From Propionivibrio soli (GTDB taxonomy: Bacteria; Pseudomonadota; Gammaproteobacteria; Burkholderiales; Rhodocyclaceae), in NCBI RefSeq assembly GCF_025770765.1, contig NZ_JANZKY010000007.1, forward strand, positions 186,001-250,000: 64,000 bases of DNA, in the 5' to 3' direction. A model generated the notes under the pieces. The model was not told the DNA's origin. It did not search any database and worked only from the letters and a program-made list of their open reading frames with translations. Shown here piece by piece: positions 28,530-37,790 of this stretch. Numbering within the stretch: position 1 is the stretch's first letter; each line of letters begins with the position of its first letter. The translations under genes and the position numbers were made by a program.

Positions 28530-30143
28530 CTAAACGCGGAACCGCGAGACGGTTCCCTTTAAGCCCGTAGAAATCTCTTCGAGGCGTTTCGCCGTGCTGG
28601 CAACCGCGGAGACCGAGGAAGAGTTTTCGTCTGACATCTGCGCAATGGATTCAACATTGCGCGATAGCTCGCTTGAGGCGCTACGCTGCTCGCGCATCGC
28701 TTCGGAGATGCCGGCGATGGCCTCGCACACCGTCCGCGTAACGTCTTGAATGGCGGTCATCGACGCGCTCGCCGTCTGCGCCGCGGTCACTACCTCGGCG
28801 ACCTGTTCGCGGCTCTCCGACATGCTTTGCACGGCGCTGGCGACACCTTCCTGAATTGTCGAGATGACCTTGCTGATTTCTTGTGCGGAAGCTGTCGTCC
28901 GTTCAGCAAGCTTGCGCACTTCGTCAGCGACGACGGCGAAACCTCGTCCTTGTTCTCCGGCGCGCGCGGCTTCGATCGCTGCATTGAGCGCTAGCAGGTT
29001 CGTCTGGTCGGCGACATCGCGTATCACGGTGGTGATGCTGCCGATTTCATGCACGCGCTCCGAAAGCTTGTGAATCTCTCGCGCTGTCTCGTCTACGTGA
29101 GTAGCGACCTTGCCGGTTTTCGACGCGGCAAGCTCCGTTTCTTGACCGCTTTGGCGCGCGAGTTCGCCGGCGGACTGAGCACGCTCGTTGGCTTCGTCGG
29201 AATTGGTGGCCACGTGGTCAATGCTGACCGTCAGTTCCTCGACCGCGGCGGCGGCGGAAGCTGTCGAGGTCGATTGGTGGGTTGTGCTTGCCGATACTTC
29301 CTGCGCGGCCGACGAGAGATGCGCGGCGGACGCGGTAATCTCTTCGCTTCCACTCATAATGCCGCGCACGGTTTCCGAGAGATCGCGACGCATCAGTTCC
29401 ATCGAGCCTAGCAGGTTGCCGATCTCGTCGTTCGACCTCGTGTTTGACGCGCCGTTCGCCGTCAGGTCGCCTGAGGCAATCGCCTTGGCCATGCGATTGG
29501 CGACTTCGAGCTGGCTCCTCACGGTTCGCCGGATCTGGAAGATGAGTCCCGCAACGAAGACGATCGCCACGAGCGAAACACCTAGCGAAACCCAACTGGC
29601 CATGCGTTGCGCAGCGCGACCATCCGTGGAGGACATTTCACCCAGTTTCTCATTGAACTGCATATGCGCTTCAAGTGCCTCATTGAAGTGCTCCGCGACC
29701 TGGGCTGCGTCGATCAAGTGTTGGCGCGCTTCGGCTTGTTGATTCGCACGCGAGAGCTTTAAGGTGTCCTCGACGCTCCTCATATAGTTCGTGAACGTCT
29801 TGGTGTCTTCCGCCAATAGACGTTTGTCCTCATCGTTCATTACCAGCGGCTCATAGTCCTTCAACGCCTTGGCGAGCGATTTCTCCGCTTCCGAAATCTT
29901 GCTTTCGAGGTCCGTCTTGCTCTTCGCGTCTTCGACAAGCGCATGGCGGTAGCTACGCACACGGATATGGCTGAATTCGAGAAGCGCCTTGTCCAGCAGA
30001 ATGACGCTTGGGACAACGTTCTCGTTGCCGAAATTGGCCGCTTTGAAAATGCGTTCCATTTGCGTCAGGTTGAGAATTGCGATGAAAAGTATCGCCAGGG
30101 TCGAGGCGATCATGGTCATCATCAGCCGTTTTGAAATTGTCAT
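28530..30143 (-). CDS. methyl-accepting chemotaxis protein, four-helix-bundle sensor
   Basis: Chemoreceptor of 537 residues in the Tar-like class. It has an N-terminal membrane helix (10-30), a periplasmic 4HB_MCP-type bundle to about residue 190, a second helix ([19 protein letters not shown]), HAMP, and the signalling domain with hairpin tip [20 protein letters not shown]. There is no C-terminal NWETF pentapeptide for CheR/CheB docking, so it may rely on other receptors for adaptation. It is unrelated in its sensor part to the NIT receptor at 23677. It lies upstream of amtB in the same direction but 266 bases away. Confidence 0.9.
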   Translation of the reverse strand: MTISKRLMMTMIASTLAILFIAILNLTQMERIFKAANFGNENVVPSVILLDKALLEFSHIRVRSYRHALVEDAKSKTDLESKISEAEKSLAKALKDYEPLVMNDEDKRLLAEDTKTFTNYMRSVEDTLKLSRANQQAEARQHLIDAAQVAEHFNEALEAHMQFNEKLGEMSSTDGRAAQRMASWVSLGVSLVAIVFVAGLIFQIRRTVRSQLEVANRMAKAIASGDLTANGASNTRSNDEIGNLLGSMELMRRDLSETVRGIMSGSEEITASAAHLSSAAQEVSASTTHQSTSTASAAAAVEELTVSIDHVATNSDEANERAQSAGELARQSGQETELAASKTGKVATHVDETAREIHKLSERVHEIGSITTVIRDVADQTNLLALNAAIEAARAGEQGRGFAVVADEVRKLAERTTASAQEISKVISTIQEGVASAVQSMSESREQVAEVVTAAQTASASMTAIQDVTRTVCEAIAGISEAMREQRSASSELSRNVESIAQMSDENSSSVSAVASTAKRLEEISTGLKGTVSRFRV

Positions 30144-30454
30144 TCTTTCCTCTCGTCGTAGGGGCTGGCTCTATTGGACGATCATGCGGCCGGCACGTGG
30201 GGAAAGCCTCGGGACCGGCTCATTTACCGTGGCTCCGGCGGCGTAATCCACAGACTTTTCTTCGCCATGACGCTTTGGGGAGCGCTCTCATGCTAAGTGG
30301 TTGCCGAGCGCGACGACATCGGTAATTTCCCGATCACTCGCTTCTAAATACCCTATATCACCAGATGGTTTTAGCCGATGTGATTGGTGAGGTGCCATGC
30401 CAGGCGGCCGAGCCATTAGCCGAGTACGGCTCTCGCCGAACGAGACGTGGAGCA
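30144..30454. other. gene-free stretch
   Basis: About 310 bases between the chemoreceptor start and the 3' end of the first LysR gene. It includes an AT-rich patch at 30340-30380 that could hold the receptor promoter. I see no hairpin with a T-run after the LysR gene on its strand and no RNA-gene signature. Confidence 0.4.
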
Positions 30455-31411
30455 TTAAGACGCGTTGGCTTGGGAATGCAAGAGATCAAGGAATCGCTGT
30501 GCGATTGGAGTAACTGTCCGATCGCGGTGAACGAGACTTCCCCAGTTGGTCAGGGAATGTTTGAACGTATAGGGCAAGGTTTTCAGAACGCCCGTCGTCT
30601 CGTACATCGCTGCGATGGAATGCGGGATGGCGGCGATCATGTTTTCGTAGGCAAGCAGGTTGGTGGCGACGAGGATCGATGTCGTCTCGATCAGCCCGAG
30701 CGGCAGGGCGGCGTGATGGGCTAGGAATTCTTGTTCGATAACTTCGCGCGAAGGGCTTCCCCGCGGTTGCAGAATCCATGGGTAGGCGAGGAGCGAGGTG
30801 AAGTCGAGACGCTTCTTTGCCGACTTCGCCAGAGGGTGCCCGGGCGCGACGGCGATCGCGATGTTCTCGTCGGCGATCGGGCGAAATAGGCAGTCTTGCT
30901 CGGACAAGCCGGTGATTTTCGGCAAGCGACCGATGACGACGTCGATCGTCCCGTCGCGTAGTTGCTCGACCAGACGGTCGCTGGTGTCGATGAGCACTTC
31001 CACCGACAACAGTGGATAGCGCCTCTTCAGTTCCACGAGCGCCGAGCATAGGTGCGTCGGTACCGCGACCATGATGCAGCCGATGAAGAGCTTTCCGGCG
31101 CTGCCCTGACGGAGTTCTTCTAGCTCGTGGGTGAGTGCGGCGACGTTATTGCGCAGATTGCGGAAACTGTTCATCACCAGGTGCCCGGCCGGATTGAGCT
31201 GCAAGCCGCGACCGACGCGATCGAACAACCGTTCGCCGAGTGCGTCTTCGAGTTCTTGCAGCATCTGGCTCGCCGCCGACTGGGTCATGCCCAGCGAATC
31301 GGCGGCGCCGCGCAGCGTCCGGCATTCGTGGATCGCGAGCAGCAGGGCCACTTGGCGTAGGCGCAGGCGATTGAGCAACGGGGGAATCGGGGTGGTGCCG
31401 GTTTTGGTCAT
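30455..31411 (-). CDS. LysR-family regulator, GbpR-like (copy 1)
   Basis: LysR-type regulator of 318 residues. The winged helix-turn-helix is at about residues 17-75 (RQVALLLAIHECRTLRGAA, MTQSAASQMLQELE) and the remainder is the effector domain (LLSVEVLIDTSDRLVEQL, DVVIGRLP). The sequence style matches GbpR-type regulators, which respond to sugars. It is divergent from the denD gene, and a distinctive AT-rich operator lies just upstream of its own start. It is paralogous to the regulator at 33860, about 60% identical by eye over the first half. Confidence 0.9.
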   Translation of the reverse strand: MTKTGTTPIPPLLNRLRLRQVALLLAIHECRTLRGAADSLGMTQSAASQMLQELEDALGERLFDRVGRGLQLNPAGHLVMNSFRNLRNNVAALTHELEELRQGSAGKLFIGCIMVAVPTHLCSALVELKRRYPLLSVEVLIDTSDRLVEQLRDGTIDVVIGRLPKITGLSEQDCLFRPIADENIAIAVAPGHPLAKSAKKRLDFTSLLAYPWILQPRGSPSREVIEQEFLAHHAALPLGLIETTSILVATNLLAYENMIAAIPHSIAAMYETTGVLKTLPYTFKHSLTNWGSLVHRDRTVTPIAQRFLDLLHSQANAS

Positions 31412-31427
31412 GATCGTTCTGTTTTAC

Positions 31428-31456
31428 TTATCAATGTATCAAATACTTTAAATATA
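31428..31456. promoter_or_regulatory. conserved LysR operator, copy A
   Basis: This AT-rich block, starting 17 bases upstream of LysR copy 1, contains TATCAATGTATCAAATACTT. The equivalent place before LysR copy 2 contains TATCAATATATCAAATAGTT. The match is 18 of 20, inside otherwise dissimilar intergenic DNA. This supports a shared binding site; which regulator binds it is inferred. Confidence 0.6.
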
Positions 31457-31625
31457 CGTAAACAAAAGCGCTTGCTAGGATTTCTTCCGTCGTGATGGAA
31501 GTACGGCGGAGGCCGGCCTAGGGCTGGTGCTGAATAACGAGGCCTCCCGGAAACGTCAGGATCAAAGCTGGGACCGGCCCACGGGACCAGAATAGCTAAC
31601 CTCAAAAGACAGGGCGGAAAAGACC

Positions 31626-32600
31626 ATGAAAGTACTGATCACTGGTGGTGGCGGTTTTCTGGGTTACCGTTTGGCGCAAGCGTTGCTCAAGAAGGGCACG
31701 CTGGTCGACGTTGAGGGCAAGCAAGAGGCAATCTCGCAAATCGTTCTGTTCGATATGGCGTTTCCGGAGAATGCCGACACACGTTTGAAGTGCGTGAAGG
31801 GCGACCTCACCGACAGGGCGTGCGTCGAAGCCACGCTGGGCGGCGACACGAACGCGGTCTTCCATCTGGCGTCCGTCGTCAGTGGGGGGGCCGAAGCCGA
31901 TTTCGATCTGGGCATGCGCGTCAATCTCGACGGCACGCGCGGGCTGCTTGACGCGTGCCGCAAGCAGGCCAAGCCGCCACGTTTTGTTTTTACGAGCTCG
32001 GTTGCCGTGTTTGGCGGTGAGCTTCCCGAGGTACTCGATGACAGTACGACGCCGAACCCGCAAGGTTCCTATGGCGCGCAGAAGGTGTGCTGCGAATACC
32101 TCGTTACCGACTATTCGCGCAAAGGTTACATCGATGGACGCTCCCTGCGTTTGCCGACCATTTCGGTGCGCCCGGGCAAACCCAATCTTGCGGCATCGTC
32201 GTTTGCCAGTGGCATCATCCGCGAACCGTTGAACGGTGCGGTGTCAGTCTGCCCGGTGGGCCGCGACGCACGAATCTGGCTACTCTCTCCGGGCAAGGTG
32301 ATTGAGGCGCTCATTCACGCCTACGAATTGCCCTCGTCGACGTGGGGCGTCAAACGTGTCGTCAATTTGCCGGGCAATACGGCGTCCGTCGGAGAGATGA
32401 TCGACACGTTGCGTCGGATTGCTGGCGACAAGGTTGCGGACCTTATCCAGATCAAACCCGATCCGCGTATTGAAGCCCTCGTGCTCTCGTGGCCAGCACG
32501 CTTCCGTAACGACCGCGCGCACCAACTCGGTTTCTCGGCAGACAAGGACGTCGAGTCGATCATCCGCGCATATATCAGCGATCAGCGCATCAAGGTCTGA
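31626..32600 (+). CDS. denD: D-erythronate dehydrogenase-type (DenD) NAD-dependent epimerase/dehydratase-fold enzyme
   Basis: Extended SDR of 324 residues. The nucleotide motif is TGGGGFLG (6-13), catalytic serines are in TSSVAVFGG (123-131), and the YxxxK pair is Y149/K153 in SYGAQK. DFDLGMRVNLDGTRGLLD and LRLPTISVRPGKPNLAASSF are, from memory, nearly invariant in DenD enzymes that oxidise D-erythronate at C2. The gene heads a plus-strand run with a TIM-barrel isomerase after 33 bases. The usual downstream partners for tetronate breakdown (OtnK kinase, OtnC decarboxylase) are absent here. The true substrate may therefore be another short sugar acid or aldose. Confidence 0.85.
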   Translation: MKVLITGGGGFLGYRLAQALLKKGTLVDVEGKQEAISQIVLFDMAFPENADTRLKCVKGDLTDRACVEATLGGDTNAVFHLASVVSGGAEADFDLGMRVNLDGTRGLLDACRKQAKPPRFVFTSSVAVFGGELPEVLDDSTTPNPQGSYGAQKVCCEYLVTDYSRKGYIDGRSLRLPTISVRPGKPNLAASSFASGIIREPLNGAVSVCPVGRDARIWLLSPGKVIEALIHAYELPSSTWGVKRVVNLPGNTASVGEMIDTLRRIAGDKVADLIQIKPDPRIEALVLSWPARFRNDRAHQLGFSADKDVESIIRAYISDQRIKV

Positions 32601-32633
32601 TCGTTTCTTGTAAAACAGATGTGAAAGCACCCT

Positions 32634-33581
32634 ATGTCAGATAACCAAACAAAAGGCTGTACGCAGCTCAACCGAGACAACTGGCCGATCGCCGCGGCGA
32701 TGATCAACTTCCCCGGCATTCTGCCTGACGGCAGCTTGGTCCAGGAACAGTCGGTCGATCAATGGGCCGAATCATTACAACAGGTGGTCGATGCCGGCTT
32801 TACGGAACTCGATCCGACGGATAGCTGGCTCCGCGTGGCGGATCTTTCGCCCAGCCGACGGCGCGAATTCATGTTCCTCGTGAAGAGCCTTGGGCTCACC
32901 ATTCCGGCGATCTCAACGTCACGTCGCAGCCCGATCGATCCGGTACACGGCGATGACTATCTTACGTACGGCCACCGCGTAATCGACACGGCAGCTGAAA
33001 TTGGTGCGAAGGCCGTTTGCTTTGGCCTCTTCGGTGGGCTTACCGACGAGCAGAAAAAGCAACTGTGGTTCTGGACGGCCGACGGTGTAAAGAATCCTGA
33101 CGATCCCGCTACCTATCAGAAGGCGGTGACACGCATCCGTGAGCTCGGCAAGCACGCCGAGGAATACGGCATCGAGGTCTCGCTCGAAATGTACGAGGAC
33201 ACGTACATCGGTACGGCCGACGGCGCGGTTCGCTTCGTCAATGACGTCGATGTGCCGGCGGTAGGCATCAACGCGGATATCGGTAACTTGGTGCGTCTGC
33301 ATCGCCCGGTCGAGCATTGGCTCTCGATGATCGAGAAGGTTGTGCCGTATGCCAAGTACTGGCACGTCAAGAACTACATGCGTATCGAAGACCCGGCGAA
33401 GAATCTGATCGTCTCGTATCCGACATCGCTGGCACTGGGCATCATCAATTACCGTGTGGCGATCCAGAAAGCCATCGCGTGCGGATTCAAGAGCGCATTC
33501 CTCTGCGAGCACTACGGCGGCGATGGCCTCAGCGTGTGCGCGATGAACCGCGAATATCTAAAAAGCATTCTGCCCCGATAA
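32634..33581 (+). CDS. sugar phosphate isomerase/epimerase-like TIM barrel (AP endonuclease family 2)
   Basis: TIM-barrel protein of 315 residues. The metal-site residues of the xylose-isomerase-like superfamily are visible: E185 in SLEMYED, D215 in NADIGNL, H244 in WHVKN and E292 in LCEHYGGDG. Members isomerise or epimerise small sugars; OtnI, which isomerises 2-oxo-tetronates, is a more distant relative often found with DenD. It follows denD by 33 bases with no strong ribosome binding site, so coupling to denD is likely. A terminator lies about 220 bases beyond. The product of DenD is the natural candidate substrate, by inference. Confidence 0.82.
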   Translation: MSDNQTKGCTQLNRDNWPIAAAMINFPGILPDGSLVQEQSVDQWAESLQQVVDAGFTELDPTDSWLRVADLSPSRRREFMFLVKSLGLTIPAISTSRRSPIDPVHGDDYLTYGHRVIDTAAEIGAKAVCFGLFGGLTDEQKKQLWFWTADGVKNPDDPATYQKAVTRIRELGKHAEEYGIEVSLEMYEDTYIGTADGAVRFVNDVDVPAVGINADIGNLVRLHRPVEHWLSMIEKVVPYAKYWHVKNYMRIEDPAKNLIVSYPTSLALGIINYRVAIQKAIACGFKSAFLCEHYGGDGLSVCAMNREYLKSILPR

Positions 33582-33803
33582 GGATACGCTGCGTACCGAT
33601 CGCCAAGGGGGGCGAGGCAAGGGGAGAAAAGGCGCCACCGTGCGGCTTTTCGACCTTTGCCTCCATAATCCGCTCCGCATCGGCGCGCTCTCCAACGCGT
33701 AGTACAGCGCACTGGCCAGCCTATCGATTTCTCTCCTCAGCGGTCTCCGTCTCTCGTTATCGTCTCCATGAAACGCTAGTTTTCGCCGGAACATAGCGAG
33801 CTT

Positions 33804-33846
33804 CGGCCGACGACGGGAACCCCACCCGAACGTCGGCCGTTTTTTT
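33804..33846 (+). terminator. rho-independent terminator after the denD pair
   Basis: CGGCCGACG at 33804-33812 pairs perfectly with CGTCGGCCG at 33831-33839, with further GGG/CCC pairing inside. Seven T's follow (33840-33846). It lies 223 bases past the isomerase stop. The sequence is almost the same as the terminator at 47.79 kb. Confidence 0.8.
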
Positions 33847-33859
33847 GTGTGCCTTTCTC

Positions 33860-34825
33860 TTATTCCGCCTGGTGCTTGGTGCCGGCATGCATAAGATCAA
33901 GAAAGCGTTGCATGACCGTATTGATATGCCGATCGCGCTGAACGAGCGTGCCCCACGACGTCAGCGAATGCGTGAAATCGTAGGGAAGAATGCGCAGCAG
34001 ATTGTGGCGTGCGAAACGATCGGCCATCGAACGCGGGATGACGGCGATCATCCGGCTGTGGGCAATGAGATCAGTGGCCGTGAGAAACGACGAGGTTTCC
34101 ACGGGGCCGGGAGGCACCGCGGCATGGTGGCTGCGGAACTCCTGCTCGATGATCTCGCGCAACGGACTTCCACGCAATTGGAGAACCCAGGGGTAATCGA
34201 GCAATGCGCGAAAATCGAGACGTCGTCGACTTTTTGGGGCAGGGGTCAGTGGATGATCACAGGCGACCACCACGGAGAGTGCCTCTTCGCCGACCGGCGT
34301 GAACACGCAATCCTGGTTGGCCGGACTGGTCGGGTCCGGCATGCGGCCGATGACGACATCAAGCCGCCCGTCGCGCAGCATTTCGATCAGACGGTCACTG
34401 GTATCGACGCTCAACTCGAACGACAACAACGGGTACTCCTGCTTCAGTGCCAACATGGCGGCGCTGAGATAGGTAGGCGCGGCCGCTGTGATGCTGCCGA
34501 CGAGAAGTTTGCCAGAGCTACCGAGCCGCAGTTCATGCAACTCCCGACCCAATGCGGCCATGCTGTTACGCAAGCCGCGAAACGTATTCATCACCGCATG
34601 GCCGGCCGCGTTCAAGACCAGTCCTCGGCCGATGCGATCGAACAGCGGTTCTCCCAGCGCATCCTCGAGTTCATGCAGCATCTTGGTTGCCGCCGGCTGG
34701 CTCATCCCCAAATGCTGTGCCGCCGCGTGCAGGGTGCGGAATTCGTCGACGGCCAGCATCAGCGCCACTTGGCGCATGCGCAGACGATTCAGCAGTTGTT
34801 CGGTGCGAGAGGAATGAGCAGGCAT
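33860..34825 (-). CDS. LysR-family regulator, GbpR-like (copy 2)
   Basis: LysR-type regulator of 321 residues. Its helix-turn-helix (RQVALMLAVDEFRTLHAAA, MSQPAATKMLHELEDALGE) and effector domain (LLSFELSVDTSDRLIEMLRD) closely parallel those of copy 1. It is transcribed divergently from the amidohydrolase and TRAP genes. Its own upstream region carries the same operator word as copy 1. A simple reading is that both regulators arose by duplication and control two adjacent halves of one catabolic locus. A long plus-strand open frame opposite this gene is only its shadow. Confidence 0.9.
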   Translation of the reverse strand: MPAHSSRTEQLLNRLRMRQVALMLAVDEFRTLHAAAQHLGMSQPAATKMLHELEDALGEPLFDRIGRGLVLNAAGHAVMNTFRGLRNSMAALGRELHELRLGSSGKLLVGSITAAAPTYLSAAMLALKQEYPLLSFELSVDTSDRLIEMLRDGRLDVVIGRMPDPTSPANQDCVFTPVGEEALSVVVACDHPLTPAPKSRRRLDFRALLDYPWVLQLRGSPLREIIEQEFRSHHAAVPPGPVETSSFLTATDLIAHSRMIAVIPRSMADRFARHNLLRILPYDFTHSLTSWGTLVQRDRHINTVMQRFLDLMHAGTKHQAE

Positions 34826-34840
34826 ATTGATAACCTCGGG

Positions 34841-34870
34841 ATATCAATATATCAAATAGTTTCAATATTC
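34841..34870. promoter_or_regulatory. conserved LysR operator, copy B
   Basis: Contains TATCAATATATCAAATAGTT starting 17 bases upstream of LysR copy 2 and about 70 bases before the amidohydrolase start. It matches operator copy A at 18 of 20 positions and lies at the same distance from its regulator. Confidence 0.6.
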
Positions 34871-34939
34871 GGGAATCAATCCGGTTGTTACGATTTGCTT
34901 CGCCGCGCGGATCAATTTGCGATAAGGATAATTTCCGCC

Positions 34940-35911
34940 ATGAACGAAGTTTCGCCCGACCTGGCACACGCCCGTGACGAGTTCCTCGCTTCGGGGGACG
35001 ATGCGTTGCTGCCGATCGTCGATGCTCACCACCACTTCTGGGATCTTCGCAATCCGCATCCCTGGCTTACCGAATTGCCGCGGATACCGTTCCGTTACGG
35101 GGACTATGAGGCGATCTGCAAGGATTTCCTGCCTGCCGACTATGCCGCAAACTGTGCTCCTCACCGGGTGCTGCGCCATGTGGTGATGGAAGGGGAGTGG
35201 ACGCCGCAGAATCCGGCCGGAGAGGTCGTCTGGATGAAGTCTTTGGCTACGCGCTGCGGTAAACCGCACGCGATGGCCGCCCAAATCTGGCTCGATCGTG
35301 ATGACGCCGAAGACTTGATGCGGCTCTACGCCTCGGAGCCATTTCGCGGGTTCGTACGCAGCGTCCGCCACAAACCCGCCTGCGCGGCGCGCGAGGACTA
35401 CCGGCCGGATTGGGCGCCGCCCCGGTCGATGCGTTGCCCTCTCTGGCGCCAAGGCTATGCCAGACTGGCGAGCTTCGGACTGATGTTCGAACTCCAGGCC
35501 CCTTGGTGGCATATGGCCGAGGCGGCCGAACTGGCACGCGATTTTCCGGAAACGCCTCTTGTCATCAACCACGCGGGCTTGCCGGGAACGCGAGATGAAG
35601 AGACCTTGCGGCGATGGAGAGAGGCAATGGCCCTCCTGACGTCGTATCCCAATGTGCACGTGAAGATATCCGGCATCGGCGTACGCGGTGAAGCCTGGAC
35701 CCCCGAGCAGCAAGCGCCGGTGGTCGATGCGTTGATCGCCGACTTCGGCGTTGCCCGTTGCCTGTTTGCCAGCAACCATCCAGTCGATGCAATTGTCGTG
35801 AAGCTGGATCGTCTATGGAGCGGGTTCAAGGAACTGACCCGCCAGTTGATTCCCGAACAACGTCTGGCGTTGTTCTGTGATAACGCGGTCGCTCTTTATG
35901 GTCTGCGTTGA
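34940..35911 (+). CDS. amidohydrolase-2 family lactonase/hydrolase
   Basis: Metal-dependent TIM-barrel hydrolase of 323 residues in the COG3618 type that includes fuconolactonases. The first metal motif is VDAHHHFWDLRNPHPWL (28-44). VINHAGLPG and CLFASNHPVDA are the later family motifs (histidine and terminal aspartate). The start at 34940 follows AAGGATAA; longer upstream frames are the LysR shadow. It is the first gene before dctP, 47 bases away. With a DenD-type dehydrogenase nearby, a role in opening a sugar lactone formed by oxidation is attractive, but this is inferred. Confidence 0.83.
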   Translation: MNEVSPDLAHARDEFLASGDDALLPIVDAHHHFWDLRNPHPWLTELPRIPFRYGDYEAICKDFLPADYAANCAPHRVLRHVVMEGEWTPQNPAGEVVWMKSLATRCGKPHAMAAQIWLDRDDAEDLMRLYASEPFRGFVRSVRHKPACAAREDYRPDWAPPRSMRCPLWRQGYARLASFGLMFELQAPWWHMAEAAELARDFPETPLVINHAGLPGTRDEETLRRWREAMALLTSYPNVHVKISGIGVRGEAWTPEQQAPVVDALIADFGVARCLFASNHPVDAIVVKLDRLWSGFKELTRQLIPEQRLALFCDNAVALYGLR

Positions 35912-35958
35912 TTCGATGTGCCGTAGCCCAACCAAGCGAACAAAGTCAGGAGGACTTA

Positions 35959-36975
35959 ATGAAAGCGTTGAAACTACTATCACTGCGCGGTGCGCTCGCC
36001 ATCACCGTCGCTGTACTTTGTCTCGGAACGGCGGCGGCATCCGCTGACGAAATCAAGGCCAAGTTCGGCACGTCGCTGCCGGATAGCCACCCGCAGACGT
36101 TGGGTGCAAGAAAGTTCGCCGAACTCGTCGACAAAAAGAGCAATGGCCGCATCAAGATCACCGTCTACTCCGGCGCGCAGCTAGGCAGCGACCAACAAAT
36201 GCAGGCGGCCTTGCGCGGCGGCACGCAGGAATTCACAGCGCCGTCGACCGCGACGTTGGCCAACCTGGTGAAGGAGTTCGGCGTCTTTGGGCTTCCCTTC
36301 TCGTTCGCTAGCGAGAAGCAGGCGGACGCCGTATTCGACGGACCGTTCGGGCAGAGCATGCTGGCCAAGCTGGCCGACAAGGATCTCGTCGGACTGGCCT
36401 ACTGGGAGAACGGGTTCCGCCACTTCACGAACAGCCGGCGTCCCATCGTCAAGGCCGAAGACCTGGCCGGGCTGAAAGTGCGCACGATGCAGAACACGTT
36501 GTACATCGACCTCTTTTCCGGGTTGGGGTCGAACGCCATTCCGATGCCGGTCAATGAACTGTATTCGGCACTGGAAACGAAGGCGGTCGACGCTCAGGAA
36601 AACCCTTTCACGGTCGTGCAGGCGCAGAAGTTCTTCGACGTGCAGAAGTACCTCTCAACGACGGGGCATGCGTATGACGCTCAAGTGCTGATCGCGTCTA
36701 AGAAGTTCTGGGACAAACTGAGTGCAGCCGACAAGAAACTGATTCAGGAGGCCGCACGCGAAGCCACGCTATACCAACGCCAGACGAGCCGTGAGCTTAA
36801 TGCCAAGGCACGCGAGGAGTTGGCGAAAGCCGGAATGCAGATCAACGACGTGTCCGATGCCGAGCGGCAGCGCATGCGGGAAAAATTGCAGCCCGTGATT
36901 GCCAAACACCAGGCCGCGGTAGGCGAGGAAACAGCCAAGGAATTCTTCGCCGCCATTGCCAAGGCACCGAAGTAA
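35959..36975 (+). CDS. dctP: TRAP transporter binding protein DctP (module 1)
   Basis: Periplasmic binding protein of 338 residues. The signal peptide ends near TAAASADEIK, and TSLPDSHPQTLGARKFAELV is the typical mature start. The conserved carboxylate-binding arginine is in LKVRTMQNTLY, and NELYSALETKAVDAQENP is the DctP family motif. AGGAGGA precedes the ATG. It probably delivers a sugar acid or related carboxylate to the DctQM pair encoded 290 bases later. It is clearly homologous to the binding protein at 41122 but far less similar than the two DctQM pairs are to each other. Confidence 0.92.
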   Translation: MKALKLLSLRGALAITVAVLCLGTAAASADEIKAKFGTSLPDSHPQTLGARKFAELVDKKSNGRIKITVYSGAQLGSDQQMQAALRGGTQEFTAPSTATLANLVKEFGVFGLPFSFASEKQADAVFDGPFGQSMLAKLADKDLVGLAYWENGFRHFTNSRRPIVKAEDLAGLKVRTMQNTLYIDLFSGLGSNAIPMPVNELYSALETKAVDAQENPFTVVQAQKFFDVQKYLSTTGHAYDAQVLIASKKFWDKLSAADKKLIQEAAREATLYQRQTSRELNAKAREELAKAGMQINDVSDAERQRMREKLQPVIAKHQAAVGEETAKEFFAAIAKAPK

Positions 36976-37061
36976 GCCTTGTTGGCCGGCGGGCGGAATC
37001 GCGGCGGCCACGCCGGCCATCGATGCTGTGCAAAAGAACGTTGCGTCTCCGGAGAGGGCAA

Positions 37062-37268
37062 ATGATGAAAAACACATTGATGTGGCGGCTGGCCGCATTT
37101 GATGTTGCTGCCCGAAGCTTGAAGCACGGACGTCGAAACAACATGAATCGGAGGCAAGGGATGGTTGAGCAGGCGGCATCAGCGGGCATGGCCGCGACGG
37201 GCCGAGCGACTAACGGGGAAGGTGGGTACGCGGCGTTTGCGCCGTATTCCGGTGGAGAACGGCGATGA
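37062..37268 (+). CDS. possible small protein translationally coupled to dctQ
   Basis: A frame of 68 residues begins at ATGATG (37062/37065), six to three bases after GGAGAGGG, and ends in TGA inside the dctQ start (ATGA, four-base overlap). The sequence is basic at first (MWRLAAFDVAARSLKHGRRN) and then Ala/Gly-rich. No membrane segment or family is recognisable. The ribosome binding site and overlap are what a real leader gene would show, but a chance frame filling the 290-base dctP-dctQ gap is quite possible. The second TRAP module has no counterpart. Confidence 0.3.
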   Translation: MMKNTLMWRLAAFDVAARSLKHGRRNNMNRRQGMVEQAASAGMAATGRATNGEGGYAAFAPYSGGERR

Positions 37269-37771
37269 AGATTCTCGACAAGCTGGTCAAGGGCGTCGAG
37301 GTCGTGCTCGTTGTCATGTTCGGCATCATGGCCGTCCTGGTGTTCGGTAACGTCGTTCTGCGTTACGGGTTCAACTCGGGGATTGTGTTTTCCGAGGAAG
37401 TTTCCCGCTTCATGTTCATGTGGCTCACGCTGATCGGGGCGCTGATCGTGATGAAGGATCACGGCCACCTCGGTATGAGCAGCGTCGTCGCCCGGTTGGG
37501 CGAACGGGGACAACGCATCTCGCGCTTCCTCGCCGATTCCATGACTTTGGCCTGTTGCCTGCTGTTGGTGCACGGGACGTGGCGCCAGGTGATCATCGGT
37601 CTCGACGATCGGGCTCCCGTGACTGGCATACCCATGGGATATATCCAGCTGTGCCTGCTCATCTCTAGCGTCGGCATGTCACTGGTTCTTGCCTATTCGC
37701 TGTGGCGGCAGATTACCGGACGTATGCCGCGCGAAGAACTCGTCCCCTACAGCGGCAGCGTCGGCGAATGA
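37265..37771 (+). CDS. dctQ: TRAP transporter small membrane subunit DctQ (module 1)
   Basis: Small membrane subunit of 168 residues with four hydrophobic segments. NVVLRYGFNSGIVFSEEVSR and the MWLTLIGALIVMKDHGHLGM segment are the DctQ signature. GGAGA lies upstream of the ATG. The gene ends 19 bases before dctM. About three quarters of its residues are the same as in the DctQ at 45965, and both share the C-terminal SGSVGE. It associates with DctM in the inner membrane. Confidence 0.92.
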   Translation: MKILDKLVKGVEVVLVVMFGIMAVLVFGNVVLRYGFNSGIVFSEEVSRFMFMWLTLIGALIVMKDHGHLGMSSVVARLGERGQRISRFLADSMTLACCLLLVHGTWRQVIIGLDDRAPVTGIPMGYIQLCLLISSVGMSLVLAYSLWRQITGRMPREELVPYSGSVGE

Positions 37772-37790
37772 ACGGGAAGAGGGAACAACA

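Noticed and set aside
33845-34939. Long plus-strand open frame running into the amidohydrolase
   Set aside because: It lies opposite a clear LysR gene and has no family character; the amidohydrolase motif begins only after ATG 34940, which has its own ribosome site.
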